The notes under the pieces: generated by a model | Databases searched by the model: none | Told to the model about the DNA's origin: nothing | What the model saw: only the letters and a program-made list of their open reading frames with translations | DNA from: Setaria digitata | Lineage: Eukaryota > Nematoda > Chromadorea > Rhabditida > Setariidae | NCBI GenBank assembly: GCA_003640385.1 | Contig: RCAB01000204.1 | Coordinates: forward strand, 1-64,000 | Direction: 5' to 3' | DNA: 64,000 bases | Part shown: positions 63,884 through 64,000 of the stretch, piece after piece | Layout: each line of letters opens with the position of its first letter | Position numbering within the stretch: the first letter of the stretch is position 1 | Made by a program: the position numbers and the translations under genes

Positions 63884-64000
63884 GTTTGTTAATAACTGAT
63901 AATTGATTACAGATTTGATTTCTAATCTATAGCAAAAGATGACCAGGATTTGATAATTGATAACAAATTCATTAAACTTTATCAGTTCTCTTTCTTTTTC
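63884..64000 (+). other. Intron at right window edge
   Basis: This follows the donor CAG|GTTTGT of the LBR-like gene. The catalytic C-terminal half of the protein must lie beyond the window. Confidence 0.6.

Overview
This looks like about 64 kb of nuclear DNA from a parasitic nematode, most likely a clade III (filarial-type) worm. The sequence is strongly AT-rich. Genes are split into many short exons bounded by the nematode acceptor TTTCAG and GTAAGT-type donors. The recognisable proteins are metazoan with nematode-like features. Filarial placement is inference from style, not from a species-specific marker. Two single N bases (4939 and 19530) each sit between direct duplicates, which looks like unmerged contig ends.

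Left part (1-17 kb): a plus-strand coiled-coil gene of CCDC9 type (2049-5505), a three-exon small gene (7030-7922), then a complete six-exon SIX1/2-class homeobox gene (10549-16999, ceh-33/ceh-34 class) with a polyglutamine tract.

Middle (17-40 kb): no long open frames, yet splice-phase bookkeeping recovers several small genes. These are a minus-strand Ly6/uPAR three-finger protein with a GPI-type tail (18135-20114, 5' end missing), a 111-residue plus-strand gene (22647-25482), a 41-residue single-exon membrane microprotein (27757-27882), a small membrane protein (30339-30812), and a minus-strand secreted precursor that may yield a cyclic peptide (31407-32619). A weak candidate lies at 36684-37341. 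The block at 28.1-29.5 kb holds coding-like fragments broken by stops.

Right part (40-64 kb): a 14-exon minus-strand ASPP/APE-1 gene (40155-51458: coiled coil, ankyrin repeats, SH3), whose roughly 6 kb first intron carries a probable nested gene (46088-46655). Next come a three-exon small gene (53406-54460) and an 11-exon minus-strand gene for the RNA polymerase I subunit RPA49/POLR1E (56136-60125) with a 30-nt microexon. Divergently transcribed from it is a plus-strand lamin-B-receptor/sterol-reductase-like membrane protein (61114 to the window edge, 3' truncated).

No operon, tRNA, rRNA, CRISPR or recognisable transposon was seen. The named genes have unrelated roles (organ patterning, apoptosis or p53 control, rRNA transcription, nuclear membrane or sterol biology), so no shared pathway is evident.
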